Source: Apostichopus parvimensis (taxonomy: Eukaryota > Echinodermata > Holothuroidea > Aspidochirotida > Stichopodidae). From it: a stretch of DNA of 35,992 bases. Below, piece after piece: positions 31,301 through 33,540 of this stretch. The first letter of the stretch is position 1; every line of letters begins with the position of its first letter. The notes under the pieces were generated by a model. It worked only from the letters and a program-made list of their open reading frames with translations. It had not been told where the DNA came from and ran no database searches. The DNA is taken from positions 5,389-41,380 of the forward strand of contig KN884637.1 of assembly GCA_000934455.1 (NCBI GenBank). Direction: 5' to 3'. Made by a program: the position numbers and the translations under genes.

Positions 31301-33500
31301 TAGCACAGCTCAAATTATTAAGAGACAATGCCTGTAGATGCTTGAAGTCAGCAAACATTAGATACACCTTGTTCATCTCTATGGTTTTCGTTGCGATGTA
31401 CTGTATTGCAATAAACTATTTATACATGTATGAATGTACAGTATGTACATTAACACTTTTTGGACCTTTCAAAATGTCTTTTCTCTTAACTATGTCATAC
31501 TGTCTAGAAATCCATAATATGTGATTGTCTCACCTTTCTGTGCATTTTACTAGGGTGGGGGAACAGTAGCCTGTAGACACCATTGATGGTGGTTACCAGG
31601 ACGACCACCTCCGAGAATGTTTCCTGGATGCACACTCTTGGCACTATGGGGGTGTCTTGAAAGGTTAACCGTAAGGCATTGCCAATTAAGTTTTGGGACG
31701 TAGAGACTTCAAGAAGCTCCAAGGTGGACTGAGATGTTCGCCTGAAAAGAAAATCGTAGAATCTTTTGAAAATACCCGCCGAACTACTCTGGGAGTTCTG
31801 TCACTATCTGTGATCTGCGAAAAAATCTTACAAGAGAGTTTTCCAGTCCTCGGATACGCTATGTTCGGTTTTAACTTTTCTTTCGTTGCTCCGACACGGT
31901 CAGTAATCATAATAAAAATAATAATTTGTGAGCAAGTAGCAGAAAAAGGTGAGAAACTCCAGATATATATATAAGAAATAATTGAACCACCACAGGGCAA
32001 GTTTTTGTCACTGTCCCTCGAACAACCAGGTCTTACTGTACTTTATCAGGGAATAATTTAGCGTTTAACTTTTGTGTTGCATTTTCGTAGGGTCTGGATA
32101 TTTCCTCTCATTGAATACTTTAGCAACAATAACGTCACACTTGTTTGCTCCAAGTTTACTTTTGGTACGAAAGGCGGCAACTTCAACTGTCAATCAATCT
32201 CAAAAACGGTATATAGGAATAGAATGCAAATTTCACCAGAATGCTTTAGATTATGTTCCTCATTTAACACATCAACAAGAAATTTTGACCTGGACTATTC
32301 TTTTAACGATTCTCGGAGGAAGCGGGAAATTGACTTGACTCCTGTAATGACTGTGGTTCAATTCTCTGCGTACGATTTGTAAACACTAATCATTGGTCAT
32401 GATTATATGCACAAATTCCTTGGAGATTTTCACATTCAGTAATTTCACTTACCAAAATACAGATCTAAAAGTTTTGCAGTCAGAACCTCGTGAGGTGATG
32501 TTCTGTCGATATGTGAAACCACCACTGCATTCTGGGTAATTGACATCTTGAAGAACGGGTTGTGATGCACCTGAAGGTAACAAGCAAGCATACAATACTT
32601 GCTCACTCATTGCAAATTACAGTAGTAATAAAGAATGAAGCGAAACAAAATTTAAGAACAGTAGGACATACATTGAAATTACCTACAGTGAGCCACACAC
32701 TTGTGTTAAACCGTACGTTATGCTTTTTGCATAATAAATGAGAAACGAGAATGGGAAAAGAAATGCATAGAAAGGGCTTCATTTGAGGCAGATACAATGA
32801 CATAAGTTTGCATTATCATGCTATCTGGATGCAATGATAAGTAGGCAATCTTTCTTAACACTCATTAACAAGTTCTAACTTCAAGTTCTAGCTCACAGTA
32901 CGCACAGATCTGACAATAATCTGGCAACTTATGGTATGACACGTAGTACAGTTAGCTAGATATGACAATAATGTGGGGTAAAATTCTGATAACTTAATGA
33001 GTCGACTGAGCATCAGTGCACCTGGATGCTAGGCAATGATAGGTTGATCAAGCTGTCTCACTCTCAGGACAGGTGGCCATGAACTTTCACTAGGTCTAGG
33101 TAGGGCCTTGACCTAGGTGTTTAGTCCTACTCTAACTAGTCTTGGTAAAGTTAATGACTGCAACAGTTTGTTGGTAATGGTTCCGTTTGGCTTCGCAGAA
33201 CCATTCTACTGTACTCAAAGTGAATGATGCACAGTCACTATACTGTATAACATTGGCCTAAGTTACTGTAGTGTACATACACTGTCAGTAACGTTCCTAC
33301 AGTAGGCTAGCCTCTGCAATATCTTTGCTAGAAGTAGCTCTTAATTCCCACATTTGATTTCCTCCTTCACTTAAATTTCAAGATGTATTACGTATGTATA
33401 TTCTTATATCATACAAACCGGTGTTTATGGTTAATTCTTTCCAGTGACAGTTTTCTCCTTTCAAAATTGGTGCCTCACGGTGCGCATTGCAGAGCGCCAT
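4217..33500 (-). CDS. NUP160: Nuclear pore complex protein Nup160, complete gene of 34 coding exons
   Basis: Nup160 is a scaffold subunit of the Y-shaped Nup107-160 complex, which builds the outer rings of the nuclear pore; in animals the complex also acts at kinetochores (family knowledge). The spliced product is 1425 residues, close to the human length. The N-terminal third is the beta-propeller part, with landmarks such as LLFPHPSKMHRK and PEEV-type strands; the rest is alpha-helical, with landmarks RFMLGHSYLNLGAPEKAVAC, YYDLLYSFHIHRGNYRK, QCNCYLATLNTLRIVDPKYQ and VWLPYSSLDHILLAL, all matching positions of the vertebrate protein as I remember it. All 34 exons agree in phase and give one open frame of 4278 bases with the stop. 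Introns are GT-AG, one of them probably U12-type. The gene fills about 29 kb because its introns hold many repeats. Exon 17 is the least certain exon. Confidence 0.96.
4614..4925 (+). mobile_element. tRNA-derived SINE, near full length
   Basis: The head has a tRNA-like A box (TGGCCAATTGGCTAAGG) and B box (GGTTCGATTCC) with an anticodon-arm-like stretch between them. A body follows with TTCTTGGGCAAGATGCTTTA and CTCTCTCCACCC, then a tail AAGCGCTTTGAGAC and GGTATAAAGCACTATATAAA, the 3' pattern common to invertebrate SINEs. It lies in NUP160 intron 33 in antisense orientation. The head is not a functional tRNA because the acceptor stem does not close. Confidence 0.85.
4975..5076 (-). CDS. NUP160: NUP160 exon 33 (residues 1361-1394)
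   Basis: It encodes PSVWLPYSSLDHILLAL, matching human PMVWLPYSSIDQLLQAL, the best conserved C-terminal motif. The acceptor is GTTTTCAG and the donor GTAAGGA. Phase 0 to 0. Confidence 0.96.
5077..6239. other. NUP160 intron 32
   Basis: AT-rich, with a short TA run near 5463-5475 and the SINE-like tail at 5700-5792. No gene seen. Confidence 0.6.
5700..5792 (-). mobile_element. SINE-like 3' tail fragment
   Basis: On the minus strand it reads TTTGTAAAGCGCCTAGAGGC, then GTATTTGGCGCTATATTAAG and an ATT repeat. Paired GCGC boxes ending in a simple repeat are typical of SINE or LINE 3' tails. The body is missing. Confidence 0.6.
6240..6374 (-). CDS. NUP160: NUP160 exon 32 (residues 1316-1360)
   Basis: It encodes LLRLYISYDKLEEAALLAIE, equivalent to human LLRLYLNYDLLEEAVDLVSE. 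The acceptor is CTCGCAG and the donor GTGAGGC. Phase 0 to 0. Intron 31, just upstream, holds the 35-bp minisatellite. Confidence 0.96.
6584..7338. repeat. 35-bp minisatellite, about 21 copies
   Basis: The unit is GGCTACATCC, AACTACCTAG, CCGGCCCATC, TCCTA in series. Copies differ at few sites (AAC or TAC, CTACTT for CTACAT). It is much more GC-rich than the surroundings and lies in NUP160 intron 31. Confidence 0.97.
7660..7804 (-). CDS. NUP160: NUP160 exon 31 (residues 1267-1315)
   Basis: It encodes DLAWDLLKVYLTRHH and VVTSKLLSLGFSLPQWLIKS, matching human DEAWRLLSTYLERYK and VINKLLSHGVPLPNWLINSY. The acceptor is TTTTCCAG and the donor GTTTGTC. Confidence 0.96.
7805..8473. other. NUP160 intron 30
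   Basis: AT-rich sequence with no repeat or gene that I recognise. Confidence 0.5.
8474..8569 (-). CDS. NUP160: NUP160 exon 30 (residues 1235-1267)
   Basis: It encodes CVRVSRSGANSKTWRWLSAN, equivalent to human CIKLQFGGEAAQAEAWAWLA. The acceptor is TTGTCCAG and the donor GTAACTT. Phase 2 to 2. Confidence 0.92.
8570..8998. other. NUP160 intron 29
   Basis: Unremarkable non-coding sequence. Confidence 0.5.
8999..9125 (-). CDS. NUP160: NUP160 exon 29 (residues 1193-1235)
   Basis: It encodes LVRAGLFDCSIEVCQSFKLK followed by LTPVFESLASK, nearly identical in pattern to human LVQAGLFDTAISLCQTFKLP and LTPVFEGLAFK. The acceptor is TTTTCTAG and the donor GTAAGTG. Confidence 0.97.
9126..9625. other. 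NUP160 intron 28
   Basis: It holds a B-box-like GGTTCGAATCC at about 9373-9383, but no convincing A box or tail, so I do not call a SINE or tRNA. Nothing else seen. Confidence 0.5.
9626..9739 (-). CDS. NUP160: NUP160 exon 28 (residues 1155-1193)
   Basis: It encodes TRREVQVLELADIENEYLLV, equivalent to human TNRQIEILELEDLEKECSLA. The acceptor is ATGTACAG and the donor GTAAGAC. Phase 1 to 1. Confidence 0.95.
9740..10258. other. NUP160 intron 27
   Basis: AT-rich non-coding sequence, no feature recognised. Confidence 0.5.
10259..10325 (-). CDS. NUP160: NUP160 exon 27 (residues 1133-1155)
   Basis: It encodes KAEDLAGASPKRDYDGDLRN, matching human VYDRPGASPKRNHDGE. The ASPKR motif is retained. The acceptor CACGTGCAG directly adjoins a 72-bp minisatellite; the donor is GTAAGTG. 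Confidence 0.94.
10330..10690. repeat. 72-bp minisatellite, five copies, adjoining the exon 27 acceptor
   Basis: Units begin GTGTAACAAGAATAGGGTAC at about 10332, 10403, 10475, 10547 and 10620, and contain CATACATATTCATGAGTTA and GGCACAGA. The first begins in the intron end of the exon 27 acceptor. Because 72 is a multiple of three, it leaves an open 94-codon frame, which is an artefact. Confidence 0.95.
10715..11050. repeat. Degenerate short-unit repeat
   Basis: Variants of TTTGTAGACCAGTTCTCAATC recur roughly every 25-30 bases with many changes. It looks like an old minisatellite. Confidence 0.7.
11051..11656. other. Remainder of NUP160 intron 26
   Basis: Non-coding sequence with a C-rich stretch near 11570-11590. 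No gene seen. Confidence 0.5.
11657..11823 (-). CDS. NUP160: NUP160 exon 26 (residues 1077-1132)
   Basis: It encodes SAMYEHASRLAVELPGINSL and QCNCYLATLNTLRIVDPKYQ, matching human GTVMFEYGMRLGREVRTLRG and KQGNCYLAALNCLRLIRPEY. The acceptor is TTCTTGCAG and the donor GTGAGTA. Confidence 0.97.
11824..12459. other. Part of NUP160 intron 25
   Basis: AT-rich sequence with a G run near 12277-12287. No gene seen. Confidence 0.5.
12460..13050. repeat. GACA/GATA microsatellite with higher-order structure
   Basis: Runs of CAGA and TAGA are broken by CTGA and form longer units, such as GACAGACATGCTGACAGACA, seen at several places, and ACTGACAGATAGATAGACAG repeated many times. It lies in NUP160 intron 25. 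The long open frames rich in SVCLSI on the minus strand are artefacts of the repeat. Confidence 0.97.
12583..12632. other. Assembly gap of 50 N
   Basis: Fifty N characters lie inside the tetranucleotide array. The number is probably a placeholder, so the true array length is unknown. Confidence 0.98.
13092..13197 (-). CDS. NUP160: NUP160 exon 25 (residues 1042-1077)
   Basis: It encodes MVAILEERARSVDL and YYDLLYSFHIHRGNYRK, equivalent to human VVGIIESRARAVDL and YYELLYAFHIYRHNYRK. The acceptor is CCAAAAAG after a run of T; the donor is GTTTGTT. The GATA/GACA microsatellite with the assembly gap lies 40 bases downstream in intron 25. Confidence 0.97.
13566..13733. mobile_element. MITE-like segment with short terminal inverted repeats
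   Basis: TATACAACACC at 13566-13576 is the exact reverse complement of GGTGTTGTATA at 13723-13733, with TAATTATAT and AATTATAT near each end inside. It has no coding capacity. Small non-autonomous DNA transposons have this form, but I see no certain target-site duplication. Confidence 0.55.
13736..13901. repeat. Long palindrome, arms of about 80 bp and 13-base loop
   Basis: The left arm (13736-13816) runs from CAAATAATGAATGGTT to CCATTCAAC; the right arm (13830-13901) mirrors it from GTTGAATGG to AACCATTCATTATTTG, with a few mismatches and gaps. The loop is TCGGCTGCGCCTC. Such arms would fold into a stable hairpin; it resembles a foldback transposon. Confidence 0.88.
14516..14612 (-). CDS. 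NUP160: NUP160 exon 24 (residues 1009-1041)
   Basis: It encodes RRDCLRQFVVILCERGQSKD and LVELPYIDLHDE, a nearly colinear match to human RQLDCLRQLVVVLCERSQLQ and LVEFPYVNLHNE. The acceptor is CTCTACAG and the donor GTAAGAA. Confidence 0.97.
14954..15310 (-). repeat. Three 154-bp tandem copies covering the exon 23 donor
   Basis: Related segments start at 14954, 15108 and 15263 (plus-strand CTTAACTTTTAGG, CTTATATTTCAGG, CTTACATTTCTGG). The last is the true end of exon 23 with donor GTAAG. In the middle copy the donor GT reads AT, and in the left copy it reads GTTAAG in a changed context. The units also share CATTCTCCATCAGGAG and a C-rich stretch. Confidence 0.88.
15268..15362 (-). CDS. NUP160: NUP160 exon 23 (residues 978-1009)
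   Basis: It encodes LWTKIFKHELELGHQDKAYA, matching human LRTCIFKHHLDLGHNSQAYE. The acceptor is CCTCCAG and the donor GTAAGTA. Its last part and its donor lie in the first unit of a threefold 154-bp tandem repeat that continues into the intron. Confidence 0.96.
15600..15870 (-). mobile_element. SINE of the same family as 4614-4925, 5' truncated
   Basis: Read on the minus strand it has a B-box-like GGTTCGAGGCC, TCCTTGGGCAAAGGCGCTTT, GCCTCTCTCCACTG, a GTTGGGCGC motif, AGATTGTCTCT and GTTGACCAGGGTAATA, matching the body of the other copy in order. It ends in a short AAT microsatellite. It lies in intron 22 in the sense orientation of NUP160. Confidence 0.85.
16007..16102 (-). CDS. NUP160: NUP160 exon 22 (residues 946-977)
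   Basis: It encodes VIRLLEQFSIPDLVIEYSQS, equivalent to human VLRLLDVIGLPELVIQLATS. The acceptor is GTTTTAG and the donor GTAAGTG. Phase 0 to 0. Confidence 0.96.
16103..16334. other. NUP160 intron 21
   Basis: Short AT-rich intron without other features. Confidence 0.5.
16335..16553 (-). CDS. NUP160: NUP160 exon 21 (residues 873-945)
   Basis: It encodes RRFMLGHSYLNLGAPEKAVA and the following CFTQAAHRATKEDFL, one of the strongest matches to the vertebrate helical domain (CRFMLGRCYLVTGEGQKALE and CFCQAASEVGKEEFL). The acceptor is CTCCTAG and the donor GTAACAA. Phase 0 to 0. Confidence 0.97.
16617..17330. repeat. Old tandem duplication of about 360 bp in intron 20
   Basis: Copy 1 starts near 16617 and copy 2 near 16974. 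Shared stretches in order are ATAAAACTTGCTGAGAA, AACCCAAAAATATGGTG-like, CATCACAATG, TTTAATATGG and GATTATTA-AACAAAGAC. The copies are clearly diverged. Confidence 0.75.
17516..17585 (-). CDS. NUP160: NUP160 exon 20 (residues 849-872)
   Basis: A 70-base exon encoding WPISASFIFPEFLMNKCQYT, which matches human WPSNPGCLFLECLMGNCQYV. The acceptor is CTCTAAG with a U12-like branch-site motif upstream; the donor is GTGAGTA. Confidence 0.94.
17586..18535 (-). other. NUP160 intron 19, probable U12-type (minor spliceosome) intron
   Basis: The 5' splice site reads GTATCCTTT directly after the exon (18535 downward), matching the U12 consensus. TTCCTTAAA at 17609-17617 resembles the U12 branch-site consensus TTCCTTAAC; its adenosine is about 24 bases from the acceptor AG at 17586-17587, somewhat further than usual. 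The junction is fixed independently by the protein match LAKLMWPIS. The rest of this intron is AT-rich and shows no gene. Confidence 0.8.
18536..18763 (-). CDS. NUP160: NUP160 exon 19 (residues 773-849)
   Basis: It encodes MAALEISEFNYEES, then NNLTLVEMFLAGSGGVYMRA and SYHAIITLAKL, equivalent to human LSVLELTDSG, QTIVELFFQEVARKHI and MITAITSYLLQL. The acceptor is CAAACAG. The donor is GTATCCTTT, a perfect fit to the U12-type consensus, and only this junction restores the frame with exon 20. Ends in phase 2. Confidence 0.95.
18768..19340. repeat. Tandem repeat of about 130-150 bp, four diverged copies
   Basis: Each copy has a GAAGAAAGTA-like start, a GGGA-TAAACACC-type motif, CAATTTT-TCTTC-TAGGCTCTGCATA and then a C-rich stretch such as CCCCCACCC. 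It fills most of intron 18 and begins next to the exon 19 acceptor. Confidence 0.8.
19408..19533 (-). CDS. NUP160: NUP160 exon 18 (residues 731-773)
   Basis: It encodes LQSSLEETLIPETAKLMQAY followed by LSLHRFSQWEATT, in the place of human FQAQQDLLHRTAPLLLSYYL and IKWGSE. The acceptor is CCTCCAG and the donor GTAAGTG. Phase 2 to 2. Confidence 0.9.
19534..20029. other. NUP160 intron 17
   Basis: It begins with a short tandem duplication near 19555-19645 (AAAACAAAATCCTGGTTTCACC twice). A 36-base open segment at 19792-19827 is flanked by CCCCAG and GTAAGA and would fit between exons 17 and 18 in frame, so it may be a cassette exon or chance. Confidence 0.5.
20030..20091 (-). CDS. NUP160: NUP160 exon 17 (residues 711-731), tentative
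   Basis: A 62-base exon in phase 0 to 2 is needed to join exon 16 to exon 18. This segment does so with GGGGCCAG as acceptor and AG/GTATTA as donor, encoding MDDQRPQSILKFISFSFQWI. I cannot align it to the human protein. A better-looking acceptor, TTGCAG, lies 7 bases upstream, but its frame meets TAG as the last codon of the exon. The exon is supported by phase and position, not by homology. Confidence 0.55.
20325..20400 (+). mobile_element. Dispersed element with hammerhead-like core, copy 1
   Basis: CTGAAGA at 20329-20335 is followed by a perfect stem-loop (GATCCT, GCT, AGGATC), then GAAACGTC. GCCT just upstream can pair with AGGC just downstream. This is the order of a type I hammerhead: stem I, CUGANGA, stem II, GAAA, cleavage triplet GUC, stem I. 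It has one extra A after the CTGAAGA box. Confidence 0.65.
20429..20583 (-). CDS. NUP160: NUP160 exon 16 (residues 659-710)
   Basis: It encodes PDMRLFGDISTRMLAASFSS and VSRFHFLVDLLLLESIMDKL, matching human IRMNLTQLYGSNTAG and STRFLICRDLLILQQLLMRL. The acceptor is ATCATAG before 20583 and the donor GTAAATG. Its first bases and its acceptor are present twice more upstream as 58-bp tandem copies (see the repeat at 20547-20720). Confidence 0.94.
20547..20720 (-). repeat. Three 58-bp tandem copies covering the exon 16 acceptor
   Basis: Copies begin at 20547, 20605 and 20663 on the plus strand, each starting AACAGTCTCAT. Read on the minus strand each carries an acceptor-like ATCATAG or similar and the codons for IYSSE-DMRLF. 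Only the copy nearest the rest of the exon (AG at 20584-20585) keeps the reading frame, because 58 is not a multiple of three. Confidence 0.9.
20981..21105 (-). CDS. NUP160: NUP160 exon 15 (residues 617-659)
   Basis: It encodes VSELVLLLENLHKPSRALKT, which aligns with human VMEDICSKLQEIRNPIHAIG. The acceptor is ATTACAG and the donor GTAAGAA. The 31-bp minisatellite of intron 14 begins within about 30 bases of its acceptor. Confidence 0.94.
21130..21530. repeat. 31-bp minisatellite, about 12 copies
   Basis: The unit contains CACACAGCTGTTTGAAGGC followed by AATAACAAAA. Several copies have GTGTGAAGG instead of TTTGAAGG. The minus-strand frames rich in CVFCYC are artefacts. It adjoins the exon 15 acceptor in intron 14. 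Confidence 0.95.
21588..21700 (+). repeat. Dispersed repeat, copy B
   Basis: This is the second copy of the repeat at 3236-3330, in the same orientation, at the end of the 31-bp array of intron 14. Matches include CTTCTCAATT, GGCCAGAA-like and CCAGGCAGAATCAAA. Confidence 0.6.
21701..22059. other. Remainder of NUP160 intron 14
   Basis: It holds a weak threefold motif (TTACCTGCATATCTTTCCATTG and variants, 21860-21990) before the exon 14 donor. No gene. Confidence 0.5.
22060..22210 (-). CDS. NUP160: NUP160 exon 14 (residues 567-617)
   Basis: It encodes VWQLYNCVRSLRNLC and a following acidic helix, equivalent to human VICLIKCLRLIEES. The acceptor is CTGTGACAG and the donor GTAAAAT. Phase 1 to 2. 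Confidence 0.93.
22211..22799. other. Part of NUP160 intron 13
   Basis: Non-coding sequence with an AG-rich stretch near 22495-22640. No gene recognised. Confidence 0.5.
22800..22912 (+). mobile_element. Dispersed element with hammerhead-like core, copy 2
   Basis: The core spans 22808-22843 with stem II GATCCT, GCC, AGGATC and GAAACGTC. A tail with ACACATTCTCTTACGCAGGC and GTGGATAAACAGTTTGC follows and recurs at 26680-26735, which shows that the element is longer than the core. Confidence 0.7.
23123..23222 (-). CDS. NUP160: NUP160 exon 13 (residues 534-567)
   Basis: It begins DAVSVLVPSDHVVNL, the match to human GYLSFLIPSSLVDHL. The acceptor is CTGTGTAG and the donor GTAAGAA. It ends in phase 1. 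Confidence 0.93.
23223..24142. other. Part of NUP160 intron 12
   Basis: It holds open frames of up to 104 codons that have no family signature; I treat them as chance. A G-rich run lies at 24000-24012. Confidence 0.45.
24143..24380 (+). mobile_element. LINE 3' end: reverse-transcriptase C-terminal remnant
   Basis: The frame reads LRFFGHVARLQEDAPAKVAL then GRPVTTLLG and a stop at about 24342. The FGHVAR motif followed by a GRP motif is the hallmark of the C-terminus of many LINE ORF2 proteins. A short CTA microsatellite at 24359-24374 forms the tail. The rest of the element is absent (5' truncation). Confidence 0.82.
24496..24561 (-). CDS. NUP160: NUP160 exon 12 (residues 512-533)
   Basis: It is a 22-codon exon encoding KPGGLVLDVGTGLTYIVKK, in the place of human NPHTNMVCLLKKGYLSFLIP. 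The acceptor is TTGCCACAG and the donor GTACGTG. Phase 0 to 0. Confidence 0.9.
24945..25240. repeat. Tandem duplication of about 150 bp in intron 11
   Basis: Both copies contain GGCATACTATCTAGGT, GTATTG, ATTTTACTGATG, a C-rich run and CCTCAACGTTAAAAC. The second adjoins the region before the exon 11 donor. Confidence 0.8.
25316..25522 (-). CDS. NUP160: NUP160 exon 11 (residues 443-511)
   Basis: It encodes LRAEVSAVIENEIQ and LLEQSLARFYSCCLEYQR, equivalent to human LKKEVTLAVENELQ and LQQEFWCKFYACCLQYQE. This is the turn from propeller to helical part. The acceptor is CTTCTCAG and the donor GTAAGG. Phase 0 to 0. Confidence 0.95.
25650..25815. repeat. Tandem repeat of about 70 bp, 2.4 copies
   Basis: Units contain GAGACCAATAACATACTGT and AGTATTAAAGATATGCCCTG. 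It lies in intron 10. Confidence 0.85.
25896..25964 (-). CDS. NUP160: NUP160 exon 10 (residues 420-442)
   Basis: It encodes EAYMDVIFRPGNFSRSCISK, matching human REMYLQSLFTPGQFTNEALC. The acceptor is TCTGCAG and the donor GTAAGTA. It is symmetric, phase 0 to 0, so skipping would keep the frame. Confidence 0.94.
25965..26315. other. Part of NUP160 intron 9
   Basis: AT-rich, with a C run at 26047-26057. Nothing else seen. Confidence 0.5.
26316..26357 (-). mobile_element. Dispersed element with hammerhead-like core, copy 3 (inverted)
   Basis: On the minus strand it reads TTTGAAGAAGATCCTGCTAG then GATAGAAACGTCAGGCC. It faces copy 4 across about 22 bases, forming a long inverted repeat. Confidence 0.7.
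26379..26740 (+). mobile_element. Dispersed element with hammerhead-like core, copy 4, with tail
   Basis: The core starts TTGGCCTTTGAAGAAGATCC and goes on through AGGATCGACACG; the stem I strands TTGGCC and GGCCAA are fully complementary. GAAAC has become GACAC, so catalysis is unlikely. The tail (about 26640-26740) contains TTTTACACAGGCTCTTTAGT and GGATAAGCAGTTTGC, as in copy 2. Confidence 0.65.
27096..27183 (-). CDS. NUP160: NUP160 exon 9 (residues 390-419)
   Basis: It encodes KGKWTIVTGETPPPSEVQIP, equivalent to the human linker AGQWNPVFMQPLPEEEIVI. The acceptor is TTTAG and the donor GTAAGTA. A threefold tandem repeat (27225-27455) lies just upstream in intron 8. Confidence 0.9.
27225..27455. 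repeat. Tandem repeat of about 75-79 bp, three copies, in intron 8
   Basis: Units contain GAGACTAGAATGATGAACTC, TTTATATGTG and TACTATAAAG. Start points are near 27233, 27312 and 27387. Confidence 0.9.
27499..27674 (-). CDS. NUP160: NUP160 exon 8 (residues 332-390)
   Basis: It encodes GRTLVDFTLSNSDLIVVWSL, the match to human QETLIDFALTSTDIWALWHD, the last strands of the propeller. The acceptor is CCAACAG and the donor GTAAGTT. It ends in phase 2. Confidence 0.95.
27905..28135. repeat. CAC/CAT trinucleotide microsatellite
   Basis: Almost uninterrupted ACC and ATC triplets on the plus strand in intron 7. Frames rich in Thr-Ile or Val-Met here are artefacts. Confidence 0.97.
28268..28432 (-). 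CDS. NUP160: NUP160 exon 7 (residues 277-331)
   Basis: It encodes 55 residues with SPILGVFLSLSKSNVV, aligned with human SPTMGLYLGIYMHAPKRG. The acceptor chosen, TTCTTAG/AATCAG, keeps the spacing after the WSC motif; a second AG six bases further in would drop two residues. The donor is GTGAGTT. Confidence 0.93.
28433..29457. other. NUP160 intron 6
   Basis: Non-coding, with a C run near 28940-28950. No repeat or gene recognised. Confidence 0.5.
29458..29572 (-). CDS. NUP160: NUP160 exon 6 (residues 238-276)
   Basis: It ends with FTVCRDHRIRAWSCS, equivalent to human FALCQDHKLRMWSYK, a WD-like strand of the propeller. The acceptor is GTTCAAG and the donor GTCAGTA. Phase runs from 2 to 0. Confidence 0.94.
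29952..30030 (-). CDS. NUP160: NUP160 exon 5 (residues 212-238)
   Basis: It encodes VSFQEEVREASIMQRIWSG, the match to human VSVVELKQSSVMQRLLTG. The acceptor is CGACAAG and the donor GTAAGAC. Phase runs from 1 to 2; the frame was chosen because the other frames contain stops or lose the match. Confidence 0.93.
30031..30380. other. NUP160 intron 4
   Basis: Short AT-rich intron with no further feature. Confidence 0.5.
30381..30606 (-). CDS. NUP160: NUP160 exon 4 (residues 137-212)
   Basis: It contains SVTQFRDPSNFHEF and LGTKGGSLLLICLTP, which match the human region with FTDPCNYQ and GGIFVLKLPP. The acceptor is GTTCAG before GAT. I placed the donor at AAAG/GTTTGT; an alternative at ATAG/GTTTGA, 9 bases upstream, would keep phase and drop three residues. 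Confidence 0.92.
30630..30868. repeat. Short-unit repeat AGTATCAAATACAAAGAA
   Basis: About twelve copies of an 18-23 bp unit, AGTATCAAATACAAAGAAGC with variants such as GAACATAAATACAAAG, lie next to the exon 4 acceptor in intron 3. Confidence 0.9.
30869..31533. other. Remainder of NUP160 intron 3
   Basis: AT-rich; no feature recognised. Confidence 0.5.
31534..31741 (-). CDS. NUP160: NUP160 exon 3 (residues 67-136)
   Basis: It encodes a propeller blade with NALRLTFQDTPIVPRVCIQE and VYRLLFPHPSKMHRK, the clearest N-terminal match to the vertebrate protein (NAIRLKFQ and VHRLLLPHPSRMYR). The acceptor is TTTTCAG and the donor GTGAGAC. It ends in phase 0. Confidence 0.96.
32090..32382 (+). other. 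Unassigned exon-like ORF within NUP160 intron 2
   Basis: After the acceptor-like TGCATTTTCGTAG, an open frame of 97 codons encodes a protein with five cysteines (VTLVCSKF, NFNCQS, SPECFRLCSS), two N-glycosylation sequons (NVT, NTS) and a furin-type site RRKREI, ending in TAA at 32380-32382. This looks like part of a secreted or membrane protein, such as the end of a ZP-type domain, but I cannot name a family. I found no partner exon, so it may be a fragment or chance. Confidence 0.35.
32453..32570 (-). CDS. NUP160: NUP160 exon 2 (residues 28-67)
   Basis: It encodes VLQDVNYPECSGGFTYRQN, which matches the human KYSESAGGFYY stretch at the start of the propeller. The acceptor is TTCAG before 32570 and the donor is GTAAGTG at 32452 downward. 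It enters in phase 1 and leaves in phase 2, completing a tryptophan codon with exon 3. Confidence 0.93.
32571..33418. other. NUP160 intron 1
   Basis: AT-rich sequence with no gene or repeat that I recognise. Confidence 0.5.
33419..33500 (-). CDS. NUP160: NUP160 coding exon 1 (residues 1-27)
   Basis: It encodes a short N-terminus ending in WKELTINT, the counterpart of the human FREFTV segment. I chose the ATG at 33500 because its context is strong (AAAATGGCG). An in-frame ATG nine bases upstream at 33509 has a weak context (TCCATGA) and would add three residues. An in-frame TGA at 33537-33539 closes the frame upstream. The exon ends in phase 1 at the donor GTTTGTA (33418 downward). Confidence 0.85.
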
Positions 33501-33501
33501 T

Positions 33502-33540
33502 TTAATCATGGATTGAAGCGAGAGGCGAACAGTAATTCAT
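33502..33540 (-). other. Upstream ORF overlapping the NUP160 start region
   Basis: An ATG at 33540 opens a 12-codon frame that ends with TAA at 33502-33504, one base before the ATG at 33500. It overlaps the weaker ATG at 33509 in another frame. If the transcript begins upstream of 33540, this small frame would favour reinitiation at 33500. The transcription start is not visible in the sequence, so its use is an inference. Confidence 0.4.
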
